Shown here piece by piece: positions 11,141 to 20,448 of a stretch of 64,000 bases of DNA. This DNA is from Gari tellinella. Lineage: Eukaryota > Mollusca > Bivalvia > Cardiida > Psammobiidae. Positions within the stretch are counted from its first letter, which is position 1, and each line of letters begins with the position of its first letter. Location of the stretch: NCBI GenBank assembly GCA_922989275.2, contig OV277864.1:21711550-21775549 (forward strand), read 5' to 3'. The translations under genes were made by a program, and so were the position numbers. A model generated the notes under the pieces. That model saw only the letters and a program-made list of their open reading frames with translations, did no database searches and was not told the origin of the DNA.

Positions 11141-14100
11141 GTTGGTTTAATTATTTAATACTTATTATATTATATTCCTATGCTATTTACTTTCTATGTT
11201 CGCGCTATAAGGTGGTTTTTATGATGTAAACTAAAATGTGTTCATGGATGTGAAAGAGATAATCTTAAGCATACAGTAAAGGGTATGTTATTATTTCACA
11301 TCTTAACGAAATTATACGGAAACACAATGCACTTAATTGTAAACACTGAATACCGGTAGTTATTGGAAATGTTGAAGTATGTTTTCAAATATAAATGTCA
11401 CACAGTTTGAGCCTGATCAAGCCAAACGAAACGCATATACGATACAAAAGAATATTGAAGATGACAGCATTTAAAAAAAAGAACAACAGTGTATTTACGT
11501 ATTAATATATAAAGTGCTACTTTCTAACATTTCGACCTCTAAGCGCCTTTTTCAAAGAAAAGGGCCCTTAGAGGTCAAAATATTAGAAAATAGCACTTTA
11601 TATATTAATACCAGTTTAATTCATTATCTGGAATATTGTTATAATTGCTATAGTATATTTACGAGTTCTGTGTTATCTGAGTGACATACTGCTTGAAGCT
11701 TAATCAGACAACCGGTTACACCGCGTCTGATCTAGCTATACAATGTTTGCAATAGACATAGTTGTTTTAACATATTCGCGTTTTTTGGGAAACAATACAC
11801 CTTAAACTAACGTCATTTCAAAACAAGAGGCACACATTTTTTATTCTGATCAAACGTCGCGTTACGCGGCGTCTGGTCAGGATAAAAACTGTTTTCAAAC
11901 CTCAGTGAGAAAAATCTATTGTATGAACTTCAGTCGGGCTTCAGAAAACTGTTTTCAACTGATACTTGTCTCATTCATCTTTCAGATTATATCAAATCAC
12001 AATTGGATAAACGTAATTATATAGGCATGGTTTTACTTGATCTGCAGAAAGCATTCGACACAGTCGATCATTCAATACTTTTAATGAAACTAGAAGCTAT
12101 TGGTCTTGGGCACGATATTTTTAGATGGTTTAACGCATACCTATCAGACAGGAAACAATTAGTTGATGTCTCTGGAACATTCTCTAACCCTCGTGATGTA
12201 ACTTGTGGTGTACCCCAAGGATCTATACTTGGCCCCTTATTATTTTTAATTTATGTGAATGACATGTCTGCTGTTGTCAAAAACAAATTATTACTATATG
12301 CTGATGATTCTGCTATTATGGTTTCTGGTAAAAATAAGTCTGAAATAGAGCAAGCGTTGTCGGAGGATCTTGAAGTGGTTAGTCAGTGGCTGGTGGATAA
12401 CAAGTTGTCTTTACACTTAGGAAAAACAGAGTCTATTATTTTTGGCTCCAAACATAAACTTCAATTGAATACGAATCTTAATGTCACATGTAATGGTCAG
12501 GCTATTCAGTCTACTTCGTCGGTAAAATATCTTGGAGCGACTATAGATCAACATTTAACAGGTGAAGCAATGGCTAGTTCAATTGTCAAGAAAGCTAATG
12601 CTAGGTTAAAATTCTTATACAGGAAACGGAGTTATCTTACTGAACATACAAAAAGGTTATTGGTTTCAGCTCTCATTCAGTGTCATTTTGATTATTCCTG
12701 TTCCTGTTGGTATTATGGGTTAACCAAGTTTTGGAAAGACAAGCTTCAGGTTACTCAGAATAAGGTTGTCCGTTTTGTACTCAATTTGGATCCCAGATCT
12801 AGTATTAAACATGAACACTTAACCTATATCGATTGGTTAAACGTTTCAAGAAGGGTCGACCAAATTGTTCTCTGTCATGTTTTTAAGATAAAAAATGGTC
12901 TAAGTCCTGACTATATGAGTCAAAATTTCACAGCTCAAGATACTGTTCATGCTTACGAAACCAGATCTAGTCAGACCGGTTCATTTGTACCTCCTAAGGT
13001 TAAAGGTTTTGGTCTCACATCTTTTTCCTACAACGGATGCACACTGTGGAACAAATGACCTGCAAATCTTAGAAGTATATAAACATAAGCAAAGTTCAAG
13101 AGGGGAGTAAAAGATCACATTTTAAGTCATAATATGAACATCTAAGAGAAATCTATTGGTCAATGTAACTCATATTTAAGTAATCGGTGGCCCAATGGTA
13201 GGACGCTCGACTAGGAAGCGAGAGGTTCCTGGTTCGAGCCCTGTCAGGATCACTGACATTTTTCTGAGCAAAACATTAACCCTACATTGCTCCACTTCAC
13301 ACAGGTGATTTAAATGGGTACCTGAGAGGGAAATAAGTCAATGTGTCATGGCTGCTAGTAGCGCCGAATGTAAATGGCCGACTTGTAACTCGATGAACAG
13401 GGAGGTAATTGTAAAAGTCGGAAGAATATGACATATAAATTTCAGACTTGATAAACCTATCACCTTTACCTTTACCTTAATATTTAAAATCATAAGTAAG
13501 ATACAATAATGTAACTCATATTTAAGTAATATCTATAATCATAAGTTAAGAAACAATAATGTAAACTTAAGTGTTAGTCAGTGATCTCATTCTAATATAT
13601 TTTTACACATATTTTGTATCTTATAAGTAAACCTATTGTTAATGTTTTAATGTGGATAGTTTATTTCATACTTTTCTACGTCAGTCTATAACTTTTATCA
13701 CAATTAAGGGTAGGGACTGGTTTGGTTATTAACAGCACCTGTGATATAAAATATGCTCAGTATTATTTTTAATTTATTAATTTCATATTTAATCTTATTA
13801 GCTCATAGATCATGCCTCTCTATGTCAGACCATCAATATCAATAAGGACCACAATGGAAATAAGAGATGTCCTTTCTCTTTTTTGTGTAATACCACGGGT
13901 AGTGAACAACATTGTTCCTCATTCGTGGTATTTATAATCCTTGATATTTATAATCCTTGATATTGATGTGACTGACATAGTTCATAACACAACATATATT
14001 TAATCATTGCAATTTTTATAAATTGTGTTTTGTTTTAAGATGTATATGTGTGTTGTTAACTATTGTCATGTTACATGATATTGAAATAAATCTATCTATC

Positions 14101-14995
14101 TATCTATCTATCTAAATGCGCTTTATTACGTCATTGAGAGTGAAAGGGTTAATTTATGTCACCTTGGTTTGAAGAGCTGAAAACCCTCAATTGAATGAAG
14201 TGTTTCAAATTTGCCTTACTCTAGTTTTGATGATCTCGCTCACCGTACAGGCCGCTATAAATTGTCCTGAGGGAGTTGCAAAGGTGACCTGTATAAAAGA
14301 CCCCTGCCTCCGGGCTAAGTGTCCAGGTCGACCCGATGCCAAATGTTTGTAAGTAGTAAACATCTCTTTGCAGGCAAATATTTGATAACTGTTACAACCA
14401 TTTTATACCCAGATATAACTTTGAGTGCGTTTTGTATTGGTCCCAACTGTTTAACTTTGTAGACAGTAGATACATGTAATTACATTATGAAGCTTCCTGC
14501 ACACGACAACGTGAGTGGCCACAATTTTGAAAGACTCTATACCTTATCTTATTTATTAAATTCGTTTTTCTTTCCATTAATTGTCATTTTCTTATTCCTT
14601 TTCTGATATTTCTTTTCATTGTTCTACTACGTCCGCTACAAGGAAGACGACGTTTTTCGTTCGCAACAAATGAGCTTGTGTTAATGCAATTTATTTCGTT
14701 ACAAACAGCTTAGGGCAAGATCAGATGCTGGTGTCTGATCAGGTTTCAAACTGTTTGCACCATAGACTTAGAAAACATTGCTTTTATTAGGAAATAATAA
14801 CACATTCCCTACCGAACTACGACTTTTTATTATTATGTATATAATACATTGTATATTACATTATGTTACTTCATCGAAAGTGTCCCATTCACGGTCAAAT
14901 CTATTCACAGGGTCAATGTTTGCGGGGAGTGTAAGGCAGAATGGCACGACTCTATGAACAACGAGGTGCTTACTTGCTTGATATTGACCGGTTGA
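11107..14995 (+). CDS. Secreted eight-cysteine peptide 1 (three exons)
   Basis: Coding segments 11107-11140, 14225-14348 and 14911-14995 join to 80 codons plus a stop. The first 21 residues form a hydrophobic leader ending VQA, a plausible signal peptide although Arg11 interrupts its core. The mature part has eight cysteines spaced C-x8-C-x4-C-x4-C-x7-C-x4-C-x2-C-x14-C, with KDPC, AKCPGRPDAKC and CGECKAEW segments. Gene 2 (20415-23843) has the same spacing and the same exon phases (1 then 2); about 30 of 54 aligned mature residues are identical by eye. Unlike gene 2, it has lost the stop after the last cysteine and runs on for LILTG. An AATAAA follows at 15122. An in-frame ATG also lies at 11083 and another at 11047; 11107 is chosen because it matches gene 2. 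No function is claimed. Cys-rich secreted peptides of this size include protease inhibitors, antimicrobial peptides and matrix proteins. Confidence 0.8.
11838..11896. repeat. Core palindrome beside the LINE 5' end
   Basis: TTTTTATTCTGATCAAACG pairs with a right arm carrying GTCTGGTCAGGATAAAAACTG around CGCGTTACGCG. The LINE fragment starts directly after it. The TTTTTAT variant is matched by ATAAAAA on the other arm. Confidence 0.7.
11919..13058 (+). CDS. LINE reverse transcriptase fragment (379 aa)
   Basis: An RNA-directed DNA polymerase fragment: AFDTVDH at residues 45-51, CGVPQGSILGPLLFLIYVND at 96-115, and the catalytic YADDS at 127-131, followed by the thumb region with SVKYLGATID. The frame is open for 379 codons, so this copy is fairly young. 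It lacks the 5' endonuclease and RT fingers and stops at TLWNK, where the family normally continues with a proline-rich LWN-x-LP motif. The bases just after the stop read PANLRS in frame, so the stop is a point change. It is not expected to be active. Confidence 0.9.
   Translation: MYELQSGFRKLFSTDTCLIHLSDYIKSQLDKRNYIGMVLLDLQKAFDTVDHSILLMKLEAIGLGHDIFRWFNAYLSDRKQLVDVSGTFSNPRDVTCGVPQGSILGPLLFLIYVNDMSAVVKNKLLLYADDSAIMVSGKNKSEIEQALSEDLEVVSQWLVDNKLSLHLGKTESIIFGSKHKLQLNTNLNVTCNGQAIQSTSSVKYLGATIDQHLTGEAMASSIVKKANARLKFLYRKRSYLTEHTKRLLVSALIQCHFDYSCSCWYYGLTKFWKDKLQVTQNKVVRFVLNLDPRSSIKHEHLTYIDWLNVSRRVDQIVLCHVFKIKNGLSPDYMSQNFTAQDTVHAYETRSSQTGSFVPPKVKGFGLTSFSYNGCTLWNK
13184..13480 (+). mobile_element. tRNA-derived SINE in the LINE 3' region
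   Basis: Head GGTGGCCCAATGGTAGGACG (A box) and GGTTCGAGCCC (B box), body with AAATGGGTACCTGAGAGGGA, and tail of repeated ACCTTT. The body is like the Meta-type central domain reported for molluscan SINEs (from memory). AATGTAACTCATATTTAAGT occurs both just before it and at 13509, but this may be an older tandem duplication in the LINE rather than a target duplication. Confidence 0.7.
14225..14348 (+). CDS. Peptide gene 1, exon 2
   Basis: Acceptor TTACTCTAG, donor GTAAGTAG. It codes for the end of the leader and cysteines 1 to 5. At 124 nt it is the same length as exon 2 of gene 2, with no indel between them. Confidence 0.85.
14695..14765. repeat. Shortened core palindrome in intron 2
   Basis: AAACAGCTTAGGGCAAGATC and GATCAGGTTTCAAACTGTTT flank GATGCTGGTGTCTGATC. 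This is a decayed copy of the GATCAGACGCC hairpin. Confidence 0.5.
14911..14995 (+). CDS. Peptide gene 1, exon 3
   Basis: Acceptor CTATTCACAG. It codes for VCGECKAEWHDSMNNEVLTC and then LILTG and TGA. In gene 2 the stop comes directly after the cysteine. Confidence 0.8.
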
Positions 14996-15121
14996 TGGAT
15001 CACATACAGTGCAAACCTAGCCTGGCCAGTCTTCTGATAATTACATGCTGTTTCATTAATGCCATTGGTTATTTATAGATATATTGGTGTAATAACTCGC
15101 TTGGTTTGAGAGGGAATGAAA

Positions 15122-15127
15122 AATAAA
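15122..15127 (+). promoter_or_regulatory. AATAAA poly(A) signal, peptide gene 1
   Basis: First good AATAAA after the stop codon, 127 nt downstream of it. Confidence 0.5.
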
Positions 15128-15589
15128 GTTATTTGTGGAATATTCTTCTTTAGTTGAACTTTTAACATTTATTTAATAGAATGAAAAGTCTGGTGTTATA
15201 TATGAACTGTACTTTTAATGGAAGAGTCAAACTCTTTTCTCCTAAGCCTACACAAACATTCTGTCACACGATCTATTCAGTAGGATCCCAGTAAATAATT
15301 AGCTTAGAATCAACAAACATACTTGACATCACTTCACGCCAAATGCGCTGTTAATGAAAGGGTTATTATACGATATTTCATCCACAAAAGTGCACTTGGG
15401 CTCCTCTACCTACTCCTCCCCTCCTGAGTATTTATTTATTGTATTGAATCGAATACGGATGACAGATTTAAAGCAAGGGAACGTCATGAATGTAAAGGAG
15501 CTCCTGAAACTAAGATGAAAGTAAAGCAGAAAACTTCTAAACAGCTTTCTGCCTTACTTTTTACCAACTTACTCTAGACAATAACTTGC

Positions 15590-15835
15590 TTAACGCTTTC
15601 ACTCTCAATGACGTTCGAAAGCGCGTTTGCAAACATTTTGGTCATGATCAGACGCCGCGTTACGTGGCGTCTGATCAGGATCCAAACTGTTTGACTCTCG
15701 TATTGATATGTTTTTGTCATACTACATTGAATCTTACTTTGAAACGATTTTCCGAACAACAAAATTGAAGCAGACGATAATGAAACGGTTTAGGGTAAAA
15801 TAAACTCAAGGGACATTTGGTAGTGAAAGGGTTAA
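15590..15835. mobile_element. piggyBac-like MITE
   Basis: Left TTAACGCTTTCACTCTCAAT and right TAGTGAAAGGGTTAA with TTAA at both ends. The palindrome is TTGGTCATGATCAGACGCC with partner, then the TTGAAGCAGACGATAATGAA block. Confidence 0.8.
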
Positions 15836-16314
15836 AAGACTGTTTGATATAAGTGGTTTGTACCGATGGATGTTGAGTACAGGACGGTATGTACAGAGGA
15901 CAAAAGCGCTACTGTTTATGAAAGGGTTGATTAAAATTTGAGAATGAATATTGCATGTAAATCAACAAACGATAATATGTTGACATGACTAACACCTACG
16001 GCGGTAATTACATATTTTATGCTCTTGTCGGCTATACAATCTAATATATCACCATGCTTTTATGGCATCACGATATATGTTGAGTACATGTTGTAACATA
16101 TCAAACAATGCGCGACCGACTACGTGCTTCTTTCATGTCAAAGACCATCACTGCCACTTGTTTTACACTGGTGCTGCATATCATCCTCTGCCTATAATTG
16201 CCGTCTGTGTTTTATTTATAAAATGTGAAATAAAATGCTATTTGGTTGAATAAACATTGATAAAAGTGTCAACAAGTTTGGATCTTGTTGAGATTGAAAA
16301 TTAATTTTTACGTA

Positions 16315-17151
16315 AGTGCACTTAACGAATCTTCTAACTGTGCACTTTTCTTTTCGCTATATATATTTTATTTATAAAATTTCTACACAAGTTTTTGCGT
16401 GTTGGCTATTGGCGGACATTGAAATGTCATATCCTTATCAAATTTAAAAAATTGATTTTGAAGACTCATTGAACCATGAAACGATAAAATACTCAATTTG
16501 CACGAGAAAATGGTGAACTGGAGGGACTTTGTTTCGATACTTTTCACGTGCATTCGCTATCAAGCCGCGCATTCGGAAAACATGTTGTTGGACGAATATC
16601 TTGATCGAGCAACGTTGTATAGCTGTTCAACTACGCGTAACGTCGGTATGACGTCGATGTCAGGCTGTTATAAACGATGCTGGACAAAGGCGTTACTGAA
16701 TTTACACCGCTTGTTTGTCTAAATTGAAACTAAATACTGTTTTAATGATTTTTTGTTAAACTCACCGTCGGACGTGGCCGAGGAGTAACGCGCTCGACTA
16801 AGATACCAGGGGTCGTGAGATCGATCCCCCGCCCGACCAATTCCTTCGGATAAGGCTTTATAAAAACCGAAGTCCAATGAATTCATCAATTATTTACACT
16901 GGGTATCTGAAATAACCCTAGAATAAGAGTAGGGAATCGCTACTGAGTTTTCTGTATACGTCCCCCCTCTCTCTTTGTGAAACCAACTTTTTAACTCACT
17001 CATACTTTTTGTTCCAATTAATACATTTTTTGTTTTGTATAAAATAATATGTCTTCTTGATTTCTGCAAAGTTTTAACTCGATCTGGTCATTAGCGCCGG
17101 AGTTATGATACCATATATAAGTGCACAGTTAGAAGATTCGTTAAGTGTACT
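16315..17151. mobile_element. Family O element with 31-bp inverted ends
   Basis: AGTGCACTTAACGAATCTTC continuing to AACTGTGCACTT at the left is mirrored at the right by GTGCACAGTTAGAAGATTCG and TTAAGTGTACT. It is 837 bp. A 74-codon open frame at 16498-16722 has no recognisable domain. A tRNA-type SINE is nested at 16768. Superfamily unknown. Confidence 0.6.
16768..16990 (+). mobile_element. tRNA-derived SINE nested in family O
   Basis: Head GGACGTGGCCGAGGAGTAAC (A box, class II tRNA-like spacing) and GTGAGATCGATCCCC (B box). The following body has CTGGGTATCTGAAATAACCC. There is no acceptor-stem partner, so it is not a working tRNA gene. Confidence 0.65.
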
Positions 17152-17282
17152 ATGGAAATACATGTGTGAAAAGGCCGTTTTCTGAAAACGATGTGTAATA
17201 TCTCACATACTTTATCCCCATCTGTAACACTTCAACGGCGAATTGATTTACTACGTGGTATTTGGCACTATTCTGATTCGGA

Positions 17283-18167
17283 TTGTATCGTATAAAGGAG
17301 TTGTGTTATGACTTAAAAGTTAAGTGTATAAAAAACATAAATTTACCAATCAAAACCTGTAACAAGTATAAATGTAACTTAAAGTCTTTTCTGCGGCAAG
17401 GTATTTCACATCCGGAGTTTGATGGTGATGTGATTTACAGACTTCGTAAGATTTTTGGACATATACATTTTCAAAACCTATTTGTGAAACGTATTAGATT
17501 TTTCCTCAAAAAAGATTATGATCCAACTATATTGCTGCGCACTTCACGTTTGGTTATCGATCAATCTACAATTGATAACTATGCTTTCCTCTTTGGTTGT
17601 GCGACGACAGACAGGGCTTAGCACTACATGATGATGTATCTTTAAAGCCGTCCTTAACCGGGAGAGTTATGTCGGATTTTCGTGCTTTGTTTTTTCTCTC
17701 CCTCTCTGTCGTACTCTGGACCCTTCCATGTCTTACAGTTACTCGTAACTACAGACTAGTCGCTTGAGTACAATTTGACCGTTGCCATAGTGGGTTATTT
17801 TTAACACGGGCTTGAATGTTTAATTCTTTCCCATGTTACTAATGATCTTGTCATATAATTTTTGCTAAATGTTTTACATGTATCTACTTACTGTGCAGGC
17901 GGTCTTTTTGATTGTGAGGTTGTGGAACAGGGTTTATATTTTATGTACACTGTTTGTCTTTATAGGTGAATATAGGAGATAAGTGTGAGGTTGGGCGCCC
18001 CTAAACCCAGGTTTAACCCCCCAGTGGTTGTTAATAATTAATTAATTTATAGTTAATTATTGATTGCTACTGACCGTACCAAGGCGGGCTCCTATATTCA
18101 CTTTGCTTTATGTTTGTCTTGCGTGTTGTTTTCTATTTAGTATGTAGATGAAGGAATGGTATTGCGC

Positions 18168-18202
<35 letters not shown>

Positions 18203-18293
18203 TTGTGGTATGACTGTGTGTGTGTGTTCTGCTTGAGAGGTGGGTGTATTGTTTGTGTTACGTTTCCTGCTTGAGTCTTTCGTATTTATTTGA
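17283..18293 (+). pseudogene. Retroelement reverse-transcriptase tail, copy 1
   Basis: From 17361 it is nearly identical to 34783-35709. The coding end (to TAG near 17619) contains GISHPEFDGDVIYRLRKI and the terminal FLFGCATTDRA. This C-terminal region follows an RT domain in a retroelement family whose class I cannot settle (possibly Penelope-like). The 3' untranslated part includes a GT microsatellite at 18174-18200 and an internal inverted repeat GTGAATATAGGAG/CTCCTATATTCAC spanning about 140 bp. The element end is near TTTCGTATTTATT. Confidence 0.7.
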
Positions 18294-19143
18294 TAAACAT
18301 GTATAATCCTCAATATTTATTTAAGCATCCATGTGTAGTGACTTAAAGAGAGCCCACATATCAGCGTTGGAAATTGAACCCCGGTTCCTATTATGTCCTC
18401 CCAACGGTAGAAAACAAAGTATACTTATCCTTTATGAAATCGATTCGATTCAATAAAACCCATTTGTAGTAAAGATTTATTATCTAAATTGTGTCATGTA
18501 TTTTTCTTTAAATGTGTGTTCACGTTAATGTCAAAGTGAAGCTTCTCAAATATTGCGACCTACATGTAGCTGCTTAATGCTATCGGATATGGAATGGATG
18601 GGTTTTACGACACTGCGTAACACACATGGTCGTACATGTATCAAGTACGTATCATTTGGAAATAACTTTGATCAGAATAAGACACAGAGTAACTTGACGT
18701 CTTATCTTATTTAAGCTGTTTGACTCCCGTACAAAAATGTACAAATATTGACCTTTTACCTAAGTTAAGATGAAGAAATGGCTACAAACAGCAATCGACA
18801 AGTTTAGTGTTGTGATAAGGGTTTATCTATACATGTTAATGTAAAATAAAATATGAATTCATATTATGGTAAAGAGTCAAGACGATGCGGCACTTTAGTT
18901 TCGTCGAAAGAATGACATTGGGAAGACACATTTAAGAGGGGGACAGTTTTCGTCATTACACCGGGCATTGGCAATATTCATGTACATGTATTCTACTTTT
19001 TTTCTTACAAAACGGTGTCCTGTTGATTTTTTAATTATCTCGTGTGCTGCGTAAAAATGATTAAATGTTTGATGCTGCCGGAATGGATATGTGGAATGTG
19101 TATGACATACCGTGAGGTAATATTTTCCCCATTTAAATGACAT
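18294..19143. other. No gene recognised
   Basis: Holds only a decayed palindrome at 18655-18725 (GATCAGAATAAGACACAG with a partial partner). Nothing else could be matched. Confidence 0.4.
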
Positions 19144-19393
19144 TACAGTGGAGAATGTGTTATTCTTTCCCAATAAAAGCGTTTACGCTAAAACTATAAT
19201 TTGCAGTGCAAACAGTTTGGAGCCAGATCAGACGCCGGGTAACCCGGCGTCTGATCAGGCTCCAAACTGTTTGCCACCAAGATCAACATGAAATATCAGA
19301 ATTGTCCAAAAGTTGTTCTTTTCTACGTTTTAGCGCTTTGCGTTTGCGTACTTTTGCGTTTAAACGGGAAAGAATAACAGATTCTCCACTGTA
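19144..19393 (+). mobile_element. MITE-A copy, well preserved
   Basis: TACAGTGGAGAATGTGTTAT at the left and ACAGATTCTCCACTGTA at the right, with a TA at each edge consistent with a TA target duplication (mariner-like). The palindrome GGAGCCAGATCAGACGCC has a full partner. 250 bp. Confidence 0.9.
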
Positions 19394-19878
19394 TGTAGCA
19401 ATATGTACACTGTTTGATGTATAACAAGACGCCAAAACCTACACGAAGACCTCCTTTCGTGTTCGGTACGGTGATGTATTTACAGCGAATCCTTAGCACG
19501 AGTGGACCATAGGGGTTTATTACACCTCGCTTTGAGTTACAATGTTAAATTCCCATAGACCTACAGTTAACATTTTGCATGTCTTTTACATCTATTCAAA
19601 ATATACTGTCACTCTTTATGATATTCTTTTTGTGACGTCACTCTAAAAGACATTACTTTTTTACTCCGTCCGAAAACGTACTGTCAGCATTGACATTGAG
19701 TTCGCTATTGGATACATTGGAACGTTATAAAGAGTGGTAACATAATTATAAACAATGTGACGTCATAGACGGCGACGTCGTTTCCCGCGTTACGTACATG
19801 TCTGCGCTAAATTAGTATTCACAACACATTTTATAAAATACAAATGAGACGATTCTAAAGCTAGAATTGATAAGCTCG
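19394..19878. other. No gene recognised
   Basis: No exon or matching repeat seen. It includes two TGACGTCA-like sites (about 19634 and 19758), which could be chance. Confidence 0.35.
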
Positions 19879-20046
19879 GTGTAATAAAATAAATATTAGA
19901 TGTCAGTTTGCGTGACATTCAAATTGTCAACCCTCGAAAACAAGAATGTCACCCTCGGCTACGCCTCGGGTGACATGCTGTTTCTCGGGCTGACAATTTG
20001 AATGTCACGCAAACTGCCATCTAATATTTATATAATATATTACACC
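19879..20046. repeat. Family N foldback element
   Basis: GGTGTAATAAAATAAATATT and the reverse-complement arm ending ATATATTACACC. The inner arms GCGTGACATTCAAATTGTC pair over about 60 bp. Centre CACCCTCGGCTACGCCTCGGG. Confidence 0.75.
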
Positions 20047-20304
20047 TAAATAAATTTAAATGGAATTCCAAACTTCGTAACTCATATTGGGCATAAATAA
20101 CTTACCATTTACACATTTATACAGTATAAATGTATACAGTATACAGGCAGGTAGTAAAACCGCACTAATGACGGATTTCTGAAACTCGGGTCAGGTATGC
20201 TTGTACTAAAAAAAGACTCACGACGGACTCCTATATCTGTTGTAATGTAATACAATTCCTAAAGACAACGTTATTGGTCGAGTAGATACGATTATCTATG
20301 TCAA

Positions 20305-20310
20305 TATAAA
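20305..20310 (+). promoter_or_regulatory. Candidate TATA box, peptide gene 2
   Basis: TATAAA 105 nt before the proposed start codon. It would put transcription start near 20335 and leave a leader of about 80 nt. The assignment is by position only. Confidence 0.35.
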
Positions 20311-20414
20311 CGTAGATCAACAATTCTACATAGCTTCGATACACACATGTCTTATCTTTATCTTCACCTCGCATACTAGTGGAACTATATGTAGTAGAAC
20401 AATCAAAATTAAAG

Positions 20415-20448
20415 ATGGGAAAGTATGTGTTTTTGCTAATATCTACAG
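20415..20448 (+). CDS. Peptide gene 2, exon 1
   Basis: Codes for MGKYVFLLIST plus one base, then the donor GTTTGTTT. AAAGATGGG gives a fair start context. Same length and phase as exon 1 of gene 1. Confidence 0.8.

Larger units (their letters stand above)
11897..14115 (+). mobile_element. 5'-truncated CR1/L2-like LINE in intron 1 of peptide gene 1
   Basis: The fragment runs from the middle of a reverse transcriptase to a TGAAATAAAT plus (CTAT)n tail, the kind of microsatellite 3' end common in CR1/L2-type LINEs. It is in the same orientation as the host gene and fills most of the 3.1-kb intron. A SINE sits in its 3' untranslated part. Clade assignment is from motif style only. Confidence 0.8.

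Noticed and set aside
13184..13252. tRNA genes at the three A-box/B-box sites
   Set aside because: Heads lack a matching acceptor stem and are followed by SINE bodies and tails, so they are tRNA-derived retroposons.
16498..16722. 74-codon frame inside family O
   Set aside because: No recognisable domain and no second copy to compare. Left as part of the element, not called a gene.
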